Origin: Chara braunii
Taxonomy: Eukaryota; Streptophyta; Charophyceae; Charales; Characeae
Assembly: GCA_003427395.1 (NCBI GenBank)
Contig: BFEA01000349.1
Span: 654,264-694,180 of the forward strand
Direction of reading: 5' to 3'
Length of the DNA: 39,917 nucleotides
The first letter of the stretch is position 1; each line of letters starts with the position of its first letter. The notes under the pieces are model-generated. The model was given only the letters and a program-made list of their open reading frames with translations. It ran no database searches and was not told the origin of the DNA. Positions 22,156 through 31,187 of the stretch are shown here, one piece after another. Both the position numbers and the translations under genes were made by a program.

Positions 22156-22697
22156 GTTTGTAGTGAATCGCAATTCTGTTGTGGTCATCTGTTCAAAAGC
22201 GCTTGATCAGATTATCAGTATTTGAGTAGTTACAGCGAGTATTGTAAATCGCCATACCACTGGGTATGGTTGTCAGAGTCAACAGTGGCGAAACTTGAGT
22301 TTGTGATGGGATGCAAGGCTACTGACTAAACCGTTACATCTTGTTGGTCTGTGATTGTTTGTACTTACCACTCTTCCTTTCTCCCACTGTATCCTCTTGT
22401 TTTCTAGTGGGCTCTGGAATTATAGGATATTTATAGAATCACTGGAATTGTATGTACCAACTCCAGTTAAGGTGTAGGGTCAGTTAAAGGAAATTGTGTG
22501 GCTGATTTTACTGGACTGTCTGTCTATCTGACCGCTGACCTCCAGAGACACTGTTCCAACCCCAATCGTCTGTTGCCCATTCACCCACCTACCTCTGTGA
22601 GAGAGATAGCAGCGATTTCTGAATGTCTGAAGGAAACTGTATATCGCTGCATACTCCCCTGTTTGTCTACTAACTACTGTTATTCTGAAAGTGGAAA

Positions 22698-24221
22698 ATG
22701 GCGGATCAAGGTGCTCAGCAGCAGCCACAGGGAGAAGTAGAAGTGAAGATAGAAGTTCCACAGACTTCTGCCTCCCCCTCTACTACACCTCTAACTGTTA
22801 CTCAGCGGAAGGAGTTGCAGGATAGACTGCAGCAGGCGCAGGCGCTGCATGCAGAACTTGAGAGACAGGAGGCAGCCGAGCTGGAGGCTGCAACAGATGC
22901 CTCACGCAGTGAGTATCTGTTGGAGCAATTGATTAAAGTTAAGTTAGAGGAGCGCTGGACCCAGGTGACCAAAAACTTGGCGGAGTGGGCCGTTTTGGAA
23001 CACAAAGCCACCAGTTCCTATTTCACCAATTGGGATGATCGCATGGGCCGTCTTGAGCGCAGAGTTGATGACCTGGCGGCTCAACAGTCAAAGCTACTGG
23101 ATACAATTCAGGCTCCTGTACCCAAAGTAAAACCTTCTCCTTCCCCTACTCCATCTCCCTCTACTTCACGCCATTCTTCCCCTTCACCACCTCCCTCCCA
23201 CAAAGCCACAGGCCGCCCAACGCTTGAATCTACCCCTGCAGGCGATCAAAGGGGACCCAAGATCCCAACCCCCAACAAGTTCAAAGGGGACGACCTGAAG
23301 GTCGATGTTGGGGACTGGGCTGCAGGTACCAAAGCCTACTTGAGAGGCTTCACATGTGCAGAGCAGACCAAGGTTGCAACGGTGCTGGGACTGCTGGAGG
23401 GACCCGCTCTGAAGTGGGCCACCTCAACCTCCAGCAGTCTGGAGCAACGTCTGGAGGACTGGGCTTTTGGGTTGGGGGTGGACAGACTTCTCCAGGCCCT
23501 AGAGGACCGCTTTGTAGACAAGGAGCGGTCCCGCAAAGCTGTTGACAGGATTGCTCGGTCCTTGTTTGCAGAGTTCGAGCAGTTGACCTTTACCCCTAGG
23601 TTGGTCATGTCAACAGATGATCTGTTGACCAACTTCTGCAGGGCTGGGCCCGAGAAGTTTGCAGTTGCTTTGTACAGTGTTGGGCACAAGGATTGGAGAT
23701 CCTTTGGCCGTGCAGCCCTGGACATGGAGGCAAAACTTCATGTTCAGGCACCTTCTTCTGACAGAAGAAAAGGAGCCTTCCCTCATGGTGGCAGAAAGGG
23801 AAAGGCTGCCATCACTCATGTAGGATCTGGATCAGCCAGTGATTCGGACTCCCAGGTTGATGTACCATCAGCTGGGACTGATTCAGTTGCTGATACAGAT
23901 GTTGCAGCAGCCCTGACTCAGGCTGTTTTGGGAGTTCTGCAGCAGCAGAAACGGTTTTCCCCGGCCACAGCCTCAACCAGTTCGAAGGGGAAGGACAAGG
24001 GACGTCGTCCTTCTACCTCTACCCAGCGCCCTAACCTGCCAAAGGACGTCCGTATGCCAGTTGACCCACTCAATCCCTCCACTCTCCCCTGGCATGACCT
24101 CAAGATCCAGGAAGGATTCTGGAGAAGAAGGAAGGATCGAGGGGTCTGCCTGCGATGTGAGGACCAGCACTTCTTGAAAGACTGCCCTTACATGCCAGGC
24201 TCGGGTCAGTCAAAAAATTGA
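22698..24221 (+). CDS. Element B gag protein
   Basis: Intact 507-codon frame from ATG 22698. Residues about 35-75 form a Glu/Gln/Ala-rich coiled coil (LQDRLQQAQALHAELERQEA). A Ser/Pro-rich linker follows (about 150-175), then a capsid-like domain (about 185-340, with GLLEGPALKWATSTSSSLEQ). Near the end is a knuckle CLRCEDQHFLKDC at residues 484-496, spaced CX2CX3HX4C, one residue shorter than the standard CX2CX4HX4C. It would form the particle and bind RNA. It is the only full-length retroelement ORF in the window. It ends TGA just after a slippery heptamer, with pol in the -1 frame. Confidence 0.85.
   Translation: MADQGAQQQPQGEVEVKIEVPQTSASPSTTPLTVTQRKELQDRLQQAQALHAELERQEAAELEAATDASRSEYLLEQLIKVKLEERWTQVTKNLAEWAVLEHKATSSYFTNWDDRMGRLERRVDDLAAQQSKLLDTIQAPVPKVKPSPSPTPSPSTSRHSSPSPPPSHKATGRPTLESTPAGDQRGPKIPTPNKFKGDDLKVDVGDWAAGTKAYLRGFTCAEQTKVATVLGLLEGPALKWATSTSSSLEQRLEDWAFGLGVDRLLQALEDRFVDKERSRKAVDRIARSLFAEFEQLTFTPRLVMSTDDLLTNFCRAGPEKFAVALYSVGHKDWRSFGRAALDMEAKLHVQAPSSDRRKGAFPHGGRKGKAAITHVGSGSASDSDSQVDVPSAGTDSVADTDVAAALTQAVLGVLQQQKRFSPATASTSSKGKDKGRRPSTSTQRPNLPKDVRMPVDPLNPSTLPWHDLKIQEGFWRRRKDRGVCLRCEDQHFLKDCPYMPGSGQSKN
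24212..24218 (+). promoter_or_regulatory. Candidate -1 ribosomal frameshift heptamer of element B
   Basis: The gag frame reads TCA AAA AAT TGA, giving the heptamer A AAA AAT (X XXY YYZ) immediately before the stop. A -1 slip continues AAA AAA TTG AAG straight into the pol frame. Pol has no ATG here. Element A has a comparable arrangement. Confidence 0.55.
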
Positions 24222-25309
24222 AGCAAACCCTGGGGATTGCAGTTCCCTCCTGTGTTGCACCTTCATCTTCTAAGGAAGATGAATCTGCGGCTACTTCAAT
24301 TGAGACACCACAAATTGTGGGAGCTGCACGGGCAGCATCCTTTTGCTATGAGGATCCTCACCCAGATCAGGAACCGGAGGAGCATGAGTTGCAGACCCTT
24401 GCTGCCTTCTTCTTTCATCTGAAAGAACAAAGGAAAGTCAAGTCTGGCCTCATCCTACTTCGGCCCCTGATTAATAACATCAGCATCAAGGGACTGTTGG
24501 ATTGTGGAGCCACCAGAAACTTCATGTCCCCCAGAGTTGTCAGGAAATTGCACCTGGGCATGAAAGTTGAGCAGATGCAGCACCCGCTGCAGGTCAGGAT
24601 CGGTGACTCCACTACTATCACCATCAGGGAGAAGGTCAGGGGCATCCCTGTTACCTTCGACAGTGCTGGGGAAGTCAAACACCGTCTGAACTTTTACATA
24701 TTCCCTGACCTACCCTTTGATCTGGTGTTCTCGATGCAGTGGCTGAGGGCAGTCAACCCTGGGATCGACTGGCAGATCCCTAAGGTTGAACTCCCCAATG
24801 GACAGGGGGTGTATCAGACTTGCAGGATTGTTGTTGAACACCACCCAAAAACCTCTTGCTACTATTTGAGAGCGAGAGAGTTCTACTCCTTCTCGCGCCA
24901 GTACGACCATGAGCGTTTGTTTTTAGCTCTGGTCAAGCAAACAGACGTTGCACCTGTTTCCTGTCCTCCTGAGATACAGCAGGTTGTGGATCAGTATGTT
25001 GATCTGATGCAGGAGCCCTTTGGATTGCCCAACCGGCCAACCAAGCATCACATCGAGTTGCTACCTGGAGCGGTCCCTCCCAAGGGCCGCATCTACAGGA
25101 TGTCCCCTGTTGAGTTTGAAGAGCTCAAAAAGCGGTTAAAGACCCTGACCAGCAAAAGCTGGATACGGTCGAGCACATCTGAATTTGGCGCACCAGTGTT
25201 CTTCGTCCCGAAAGGGAATGGAGAGTTCCGAATGTGCATCGACTACAGGGGCATCAACAAGATCACTAGGAAAGTACAGAGCCTATTCCTAGGATCGATG
25301 ACCTCCTAG
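24218..25309 (+). pseudogene. Element B pol: protease and RT N-terminus
   Basis: The frame is -1 relative to gag. Retropepsin motif LLDCGATRNFMS lies near residue 95. RT starts with PPKGRIYRMSPVEFEELKKR, SWIRSSTSEFGAPVFFVPK and RMCIDYRGINKI. A 1-nt shift near 25280 ends the frame at TAG 25307; RT continues in the next segment. Confidence 0.88.
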
Positions 25310-25311
25310 AT

Positions 25312-25695
25312 ATGGTACAGGGCTGCACAGTGTTCAGCAAAATTGACCTCAAATCTGGTTATCACCAGATTGAGATGGCAGAGGAGGATGTCCACAAGAC
25401 AGTGAGGGATGTCAGGTCCTTCATGGGTTTGGCCTCGTACTACAGAAAGTTTGTCAGGAACTTTTCTGCAGTGGCTGCACCCCTGACTAACCTAACAAAG
25501 AAAGACACTCCTTTCCTTTGGTCCCTTCCCTGTCAGATGGCCTTCACACGACTCAAGAAGGCCTTGACTCGTGTACCAGTGCTGAAGTTGCATGACCCCA
25601 CTCTGCCATTTATCCTGACCACTGACGCCGGTCAGTATGGCATTGGGGCAATTCTTCAGCAGGATAATGGGAATGGTCTACGGTACGGGCCGTAG
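25312..25695 (+). pseudogene. Element B pol: RT with catalytic centre deleted, RNase H N-terminus
   Basis: The reading KIDLKSGYHQIEMAEEDVHKT passes without interruption into VRDVRSFMGLASYYRKFV at about 25401. In element A about 120 residues, including the MPFG and Y-x-D-D regions, lie between these motifs. The deletion is in frame. RNase H then begins (ILTTDAGQYGIGAILQQD) and the frame ends at TAG 25693. This RT cannot polymerise, so any mobilisation would need enzyme supplied in trans. Confidence 0.88.
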
Positions 25696-26720
25696 AGTCC
25701 ATGAGTAAGAAGATCAAGACCCAAAAGCTTTAGGACTCTACCTACGAGAAAGAGCTATATGCTCTTGTCTGTGCCCTAAAGCATTGGAAGCACTTTCTCC
25801 TAGGCAGGCACTTCAAGATCTTTTCTGATCATTCCACCTTACAGTGGATGAAGTCCCAGGGAGAGCTAAATGACAAATTGGCACGTTACATTCAGTTCAT
25901 TGACATGTTTGACTTTGAACTGAAACATAAGAAGGGCTGCTACAATAAAGTAGCAGATGCCCTCTCTCATAGACCTGACTCTTTTGCGTTGATCTCCTCC
26001 ACTCACTCCTTCGGCGAGGAGACCCGTCAGACCATTGCCCGTTTACTGCCTCAGGACCCGACTTATGGACTCATAGTCAGGAATCTGCAAGCAGACCCCA
26101 ACTCTGAACCAGGCTATGCCCTGAGTTCAGACTTGCTGTACACTTACAACAGAGGTGAGGAACACTTGTGCATTCCCCAGGACCAGCGTCTCAGGACATT
26201 GTTGATGTCAGAATGTCATGATGCACGCGAACATTTTGGGTTCTTAAAGTCATATACCGCCCTGTCGCAGCGCTTCTTCTGGAAAGAGATGCGGAGTGAT
26301 CTGCTGCATTATATTGAAACCTGTGAGCTCTGCCAGAGAAACAAGGTCCAGCGTAGGCCTCCTCTGGGACTGCTCAAACCCTTGCCTATACCTGATGGTC
26401 CTGCTGAATCCGTATCTACAGATTTTACAGATCTAGGCAAGACCACCCCTCATGGCATGCGTCAGGTAATGGTCTGTGTGGACAGGTTCTCTAAGTACGC
26501 AGAGTTCATCCCCTTGCCAGAAGTAGCTAGGGTCCCCGCTGTGAGAGCAGCGTTTTCAGAGAGGTGGGTCACTCACCATGGATCGCCCACTTCTATAGTC
26601 AGTGAACGAGATCCACGATTTTGCAGCAATGAGTGGCAGTCCTACTGCAAGGACTACCTACACTCACGATTGGACATGACTTCTGGTCGTCATCCTGAAG
26701 CCAATGGTCAGGCTGAATGA
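25696..26720 (+). pseudogene. Element B pol: RNase H end and integrase
   Basis: After a frameshift near 25690, RNase H motifs follow (STYEKELYALVCALKHWKHF, FSDHSTLQWM, NKVADALSHRPD), with an in-frame stop near 25731. The integrase zinc domain is ECHDAREHFG ... IETCELCQRNK. The core shows the first Asp in STDFTDL, but the second motif reads IVSERDPRF, where relatives have SDRD, so the catalytic Asp is Glu. The third residue (Glu) is in GRHPEANGQAE, directly followed by TGA caused by a 1-nt shift. Confidence 0.85.
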
Positions 26721-27507
26721 TGAACCAAGTCTTGTTTTAGTTGTTGCGACTTGTCATCTCTCCAGATCAACAGGATTGGGATCTCCACCTGGCTCGTGCA
26801 CAACTTGTTTACAATACCTCTATCCACTCTTCAACGGGGTTCAGCCCATATCGTTTGCATTGGGGACGTGAGCCACGACAGCCTCTTGATGACATCATCA
26901 GTAAGGCTAAGTCTGATCTGGCACTTCGGAGTTTACCACGCGCTACAGAGCCGATGTGGAAAGGGCACAGGTGAACTTGTTCAAGGCTCAAAAGGCCATG
27001 ATTAAACAAGTTAATCGCCACCGACGTCCTTCCCCTATTCGTACTGGCGATTACGTTTGGGTAGCCAGTTCAGAGTTGTTGAGGGAAGAGGATATCTCTC
27101 CCAAGTTGTTGCCACAATACCTGGGTCTGTGACAGGTATTAGATACAGTGGGCTCCGATCCTTTTGGCATGTCGTACGTTATCGGCGTCCCACTGCATCT
27201 ACAGACCTATCCGGTCTTCCACGCATCCAAGCTGCTTCCCTTCATCCCAGCTGATGCATTCCCAGACCGGCCCCCTCAGTTTGGTCCACCGATCCCTGGC
27301 AAGGGATATGACGTGGAGTCCATCGAGGACGAGTNGGGCACTGGNCCCGACCNNNAGTATCTNGTNAAGTNNTGTTTCCAGCCTCATACCGAGGATAGGT
27401 GGTTCACCAGGAAAGAACTTCTCAAGACAGCAAAGTCTGCAGTACTTCGTTACGAGGCGGCTCAGAAAGGGAACCTTCCTCGCCGATCTCCTCGTTTGCA
27501 CCCTTAG
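26721..27507 (+). pseudogene. Element B pol: integrase C-terminus and chromodomain-like tail
   Basis: Homology resumes in another frame (RLVISPDQQDWDLHLARAQL, HSSTGFSPYRLHWG). After a further shift come GDYVWVASSELL and KLLPQYLGL, then a TGA near 27130. The last part has TYPVFHASKLLPF and a chromodomain-like ending EDRWFTRKELL, parallel to element A. Unresolved bases at 27335-27372 fall inside the chromodomain-like region. Confidence 0.82.
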
Positions 27508-27527
27508 CTCGGAGGTCCTCGCTCCCT

Positions 27528-27538
27528 GGGAGGGTAAG
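27528..27538 (+). promoter_or_regulatory. Polypurine tract of element B
   Basis: GGGAGGGTAAG lies two bases before the 3' LTR start (TGCAATGACTTG). It would prime plus-strand synthesis. Confidence 0.65.
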
Positions 27539-27540
27539 CC

Positions 27541-28655
27541 TGCAATGACTTGCTGATTTCTGCTGCCGAGATCTGACTGCGAGGTTGTATAATCGTGTCT
27601 TAGGCTCAGATTCGTAATTTTGTTAGGGACTAACCGCCGGTCCAATCCTGAGGGAAATTCGTGACGGACATATCTGCAATTTACACGAAAATTGCAGGAT
27701 CGAGTTCCCCTTAGTCGTTACTGCCCTTAGCAGACCCAGGCTATCACTAGGACAGCAAGCCCATCTGGGCCTTGGGCTGTAGAGACAGTCTAGACGCCGT
27801 ATAGCCGGGTAGGGCCCAGGCCGAGTAGGCCAAACTGATGCGGTACCGGTCCAGTAGGTCTAGGTCTAGAGTAGGCTAGTCTATTAATAGGACTGAGCAT
27901 GTAGTTTAGGGACTTTTGGCTTTTCATTTTCGCGACGCAGCGTTCGGAGCCAAGCAAGTTTGGTGGAGGCGATTGTCTACAAGCGGTACCCTAAGACCCT
28001 CGTCGAGGACGGCAGCCATAGCCAGCCTACTGGAGCTTGCCATAGTTGGGGCACCCTCTGAGCATCTACCCCTGAGGGTATCTGCGATTGGCTGGGCTAT
28101 TGAGAGGATCTTCACTGAGTGTTTGTGGGTGGACCACTGTCGCCCCTCTCTCTTTTGGGAGTTTCAGGCTTCATCAGTGGTGTGGCAGCCATAGCTGCCA
28201 GCTTCTTCGTCAGAGTTGTTCAGCGACACTGAAGACTCCATTGCAGCTCTTGTTCCTCATCTGGGCAGTTGGCGCTGGCCCCTGGGAGGCCATCTCAGTG
28301 TTGCGCTACTAACTGGGTGTAGGGTAGAGAGTGGAGTGTGGAGTTCTGAGGGTGGCGAGATACTGAAACAAACTCTATAACGATAATTGGTTTCAGTTGG
28401 CTCATCATCAGTGTAAATCCTATTGTGATCCTCGCAGGTGTCTTCTTGTGATTGGTTGTAGGGAGTATTGTTAGAGAGTGAGAAATAATGTGCGTCTCTC
28501 CCATTTGTGCATGGTTGTATTTTGCGGCCTCCTTTGATCTGTGTGCAGTTTAGACTCTGTCTCCTCTCCCCTTCGTCTTATGCATGTATGGGCGTGTATG
28601 AGATTGTCAATGTGTGAGTGGCGGTGAAAATCATCAAACAACCAAGTTCATAACA
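27541..28655 (+). repeat. 3' LTR of element B
   Basis: Matches 18501-19623 with small differences. It starts TGCAATGACTTGCTG and ends TTCATAACA, and is followed by the target-site copy CCTG. Confidence 0.92.
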
Positions 28656-29521
28656 CCTGGGTGTGTGCTTTCAGAGGCCGACACATCGTACAACAGCCAC
28701 GGACCAATGAGATTGCAGCATCATCGGCACATAGTGGCCGTGAACCAATGAGATCACAGTGAATATGTGGAGGCCCGTGGACTACCTGGACATGCCCAAC
28801 TGCAAAGGGCCCAGGCCCTTAACTGCAACTGGGCCTGCGCGCAGGCATTGAGGCCCGACTGGAAGCTATTGGATGCTCGCCTAGCCAGGCCCAGAGGCAG
28901 CAGAGGTTGAGCTCACTTTCCATATAGGAAAGTGAGCATCGCTGGGCGGGTCATTCTTGCCTAGGCAGGCAATGCGGCCACGCTGCTGCATTGCAACTTC
29001 GTGTTTTGCACAAAGCTGCTGGCTGGGTCGCGCGCACGGGCGCTGAGGTGTGAGGTGCACTGCTGGGCAGTGGGCGCACGACAGCCATAGCCGGGCTGCT
29101 GGCCGCAGGTATGGATGGCGATGGTGGTCCTTGGGTGTTCAGGATGCACACTGTGGGAAGTCAAGGGTGATGAGGGGGAATAGAGATACGTTCCTGGTGT
29201 ATGTGGGAGGTCGGCATTGGTGTTGACGTCATGTACATTGGTCTTCGTCGGCGAGGTGAACCTGTTGCATGAATGCAGCTATGGTAGTATACGCTAGGTA
29301 GAGTAGGAAGGGCACTGGGCGCCATACAGTAGGAGCGACACTAGATAATGCGTTGGTGTGGCCTGAGGGCTTGAACATTGGCTCATGTGTTCATTGTACC
29401 GGTCTTATTTGGATGGATTCTTGGTGCACTTATGCTCTCTACTTGGTACACGACTACTTGGACATCTGTGTGATTTTGCTACTTGGTTTTTTGTATATCA
29501 CTCTTGCTCATGTTCCTTGCA
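28656..29521 (+). repeat. Right part of the split element-A-like LTR
   Basis: Continues the LTR interrupted at 18500. GAGGTCGGCATTGGTGTTGA near 29208 matches the minus strand of 7570-7590, and the end CATGTTCCTTGCA (29509-29521) equals the element A LTR end. It is clearly diverged from the element A LTR, so a sister family or older insertion. Without element B this LTR would be about 1.13 kb. The next base starts the U6 copy. Confidence 0.8.
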
Positions 29522-29616
29522 CATTCGGGACATCCGTTAAAATTGGAACGCTACAGAGAAGATTAGCATGGCCCCTGTGCAAGGATGACACACATAAATC
29601 GAGAAATGGTCCAAAT
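29522..29616 (+). pseudogene. U6 spliceosomal snRNA retrocopy
   Basis: Nearly the whole U6 sequence is readable: TCGGGACATCC, AAAATTGGAACG, the ACAGAGAAGATTAGCATGG catalytic core, AAGGATGACAC and CGAGAAATGGTCCAAAT. The 5' stem is altered or short. Differences from the usual U6 fall largely at CpG sites (TGCGCAAG to TGTGCAAG; CACGCAC to CACACAT), as expected from methylation decay. There is no T-run terminator: the 3' end runs into AT-rich tail (AAATAAAATAAAAAAT). No plant USE box is visible upstream, which is LTR sequence. A processed copy rather than an expressed gene. Confidence 0.85.
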
Positions 29617-29985
29617 AAAATAAAAAATAAAAAATAAAAAAGGTTTTAGGGCTTGAGGAAGAGAATGGGGAGGAAACATGGGCTATTTGAAGGAGGGAGC
29701 TAAGAAGGGTCAAAATGGGTTCAAAGACAGATGAAGATAGTAGGACAGGATAGTAGACGTTGGGATAGAAGGTAGGACCAGTGGAAGAAGGGAAAGAAGG
29801 GGATAGTTTAGTAGACAGTGCTTTAAAGCAGTAGGTTTTTAAACCCTAGGGAACAGGTGGTACAGGTCCCATCATAAGCGAAACTGGTTAATGCTGCCAG
29901 GATAACTCCGTGTCGAATTGTGAAGTCCCCGGCCTCGATTTTCAATCTTTTAATGAACTGGATCGCCTTTATTTAAAAAAAAAAC
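29617..29985 (+). mobile_element. LINE-type 3' tail fused to the U6 copy
   Basis: A-rich spacer (29613-29640), repeat X (29642-29720), then non-coding sequence ending CCTTTATTT plus A-run (29974-29984). The section 29889-29935 matches the minus strand of the 145-bp retroposon in LINE-1, so it is a mobile 3' end. U6 plus such a tail forms one bipartite retrocopy. No ORF. Confidence 0.65.
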
Positions 29986-29995
29986 TTTAAAAAAA

Positions 29996-30382
29996 GGATA
30001 ATTTGCAAAATAACCCCATAAGTTGAGATATGTGCCAAAATGCCCCTGAAAGATGTGGGTAGACCGAAATGACCCTCGGACAAAAATATTATTTTTTTTT
30101 TGTGAAATACCCCTCGCGTCGTTTGGACCCCCCATCTTTGTGATATACCCCTACCGGGTACCATCCAACTTTGCAAAATACCCAGAACTTGGCAACTTTC
30201 CTAAGGCCCAGTTGCAAAAGGCCATGCCCAAACGACGAGGTCCAGATTGCAAATTCGCACACCCGCCTGACAGGGGCACAACAGAAAGATTTCGGCCCAA
30301 AAGGGCATTCCGCTCTAACCACATCTTTTAGGGGCATTTTGGCGTATATCTCAACTGATGGGGGTATTTTGCAAATTATCCC
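29996..30382. mobile_element. Mutator-like MITE with long inverted repeats
   Basis: About 63-bp terminal inverted repeats: GGATAATTTGCAAAATAACC at the left and its near-complement GGTATTTTGCAAATTATCCC at the right. They also share GTTGAGATAT and AAAATGCCCCT. The 9-bp direct repeat TTAAAAAAA flanks it (29987-29995 and 30383-30391). The TIR style and 9-bp TSD fit Mutator-like elements, though the TSD is low complexity. Length 387 bp, no coding capacity. Confidence 0.75.
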
Positions 30383-30391
30383 TTAAAAAAA

Positions 30392-31034
30392 AAGGAAAAA
30401 AAGAAAGAAAGAAAGGAAGGAAGAAACAGCTTCCGTAGACGAGACCCACAGGAAAACTGAAACCACCAGTACCCCACAGCCTTTTTTTTCCCGACCTTCA
30501 GCATATGTGGAGGCCATGGACAACCACGGTAAGAGGCTCTGGACGGGGCATTGAACCCATATGCACCAGTGTTGGTCCGCAGTCCAACCGGGGACCCCTT
30601 CCTCGACCGGGAGCCTCCCAGTTGGACCAGCTGGTGGCCCATCCCGGTTGCCTCCCGGTTCACCCCAGCGCATTTTTGCTGGGGGCAGAGAATTTTTTTT
30701 AAGTGCCTGTCGAAGGGCGAAAAAAAAAGCCCGGTAGGCCCTACAAGTTGCGGAAAAAAAAGCGGCCAACCTTGGCCGCTGATCTTCGTTGATCAGCGGC
30801 CCAGATTGGCCGCTTTTTTTTTCTTTCGACGCGCTGGACATCGGCACAAAGGACTACCACGCTGCGCCCGCCCGCTTCAAACTTCGAAGTTCATTCGAAG
30901 TCTCCCGCCTGCAGACACTCGACCCTTCCATTCTGTCTGGCCGCTCCAGTCCGCCCGCCATTGTCGAACGCGCTGCGCCAACCCACCATCGTCGTCGCAA
31001 TGTCGCCTGTGCCGGAGGAGTACAGCGCCAGCTG
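30392..31034. other. Non-coding interval with A/T runs
   Basis: Begins with AAAG/AAGG repeats (30394-30425) and contains homopurine and homopyrimidine runs plus the hairpin at 30752-30821. Open frames here carry low-complexity tails and no recognisable domain. Confidence 0.5.
30752..30821. repeat. 31-bp inverted repeat with A8/T9 borders
   Basis: The left arm starts AAAAAAAAGCGGCCAA and ends CGCTGATC; the right arm is its complement with two mismatches, around a 6-nt loop TTCGTT. A weaker outer inverted repeat (GTCGAAGG at 30709 with CTTTCGAC at 30824) encloses it. Confidence 0.75.
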
Positions 31035-31050
31035 CCATTGCGACTCCAGG

Positions 31051-31166
31051 TCTGTGTGTGTATGTGTGTGTGTGTGTGTGTGAGTGAGTGAGTGAGTGAG
31101 TGAGTGAGTGAGTGAGTGAGTGAGTGAGTGAGTGAGTGAGTGAGTGAATGAGTGAGTGAGTGAGAG
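31051..31166 (+). repeat. (GT)n and (GAGT)n microsatellite
   Basis: GT repeats at 31051-31081 pass into about twenty GAGT units to 31166, with one GAAT variant. Confidence 0.95.
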
Positions 31167-31187
31167 AAAGAGATGCAAGTCTCCTCT

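Larger units (their letters stand above)
19641..22697 (+). other. Leader of element B, carrying a hAT-like insertion
   Basis: About 3.06 kb between PBS and gag, of which 1.53 kb (20622-22155) is a later insertion. The remaining roughly 1.5 kb shows no recognisable protein; short frames are incidental. The word CAGCCATAGCC occurs at 20368. Confidence 0.7.
18501..28655 (+). mobile_element. Ty3/gypsy element B, complete ends, nested in an LTR
   Basis: LTRs at 18501-19623 and 27541-28655, with PBS, gag, pol with chromodomain-like tail, and polypurine tract. It is flanked by CCTG on both sides (18497-18500 and 28656-28659), and joining the flanks restores the host LTR. It is non-autonomous: RT lacks its catalytic centre and pol has several frameshifts. 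It carries a 1.5-kb hAT-like insertion in its leader. Total span is 10.2 kb, or about 8.6 kb without that insertion. Confidence 0.9.

Noticed and set aside
21346-22206. Open frame of 286 codons on the plus strand
   Set aside because: It is mostly assembly gap and CA repeats.
29491-29498. TATA-like TGTATATC upstream of U6 as a Pol III promoter
   Set aside because: The sequence belongs to the LTR end, no USE element is visible, and the U6 copy lacks a terminator.
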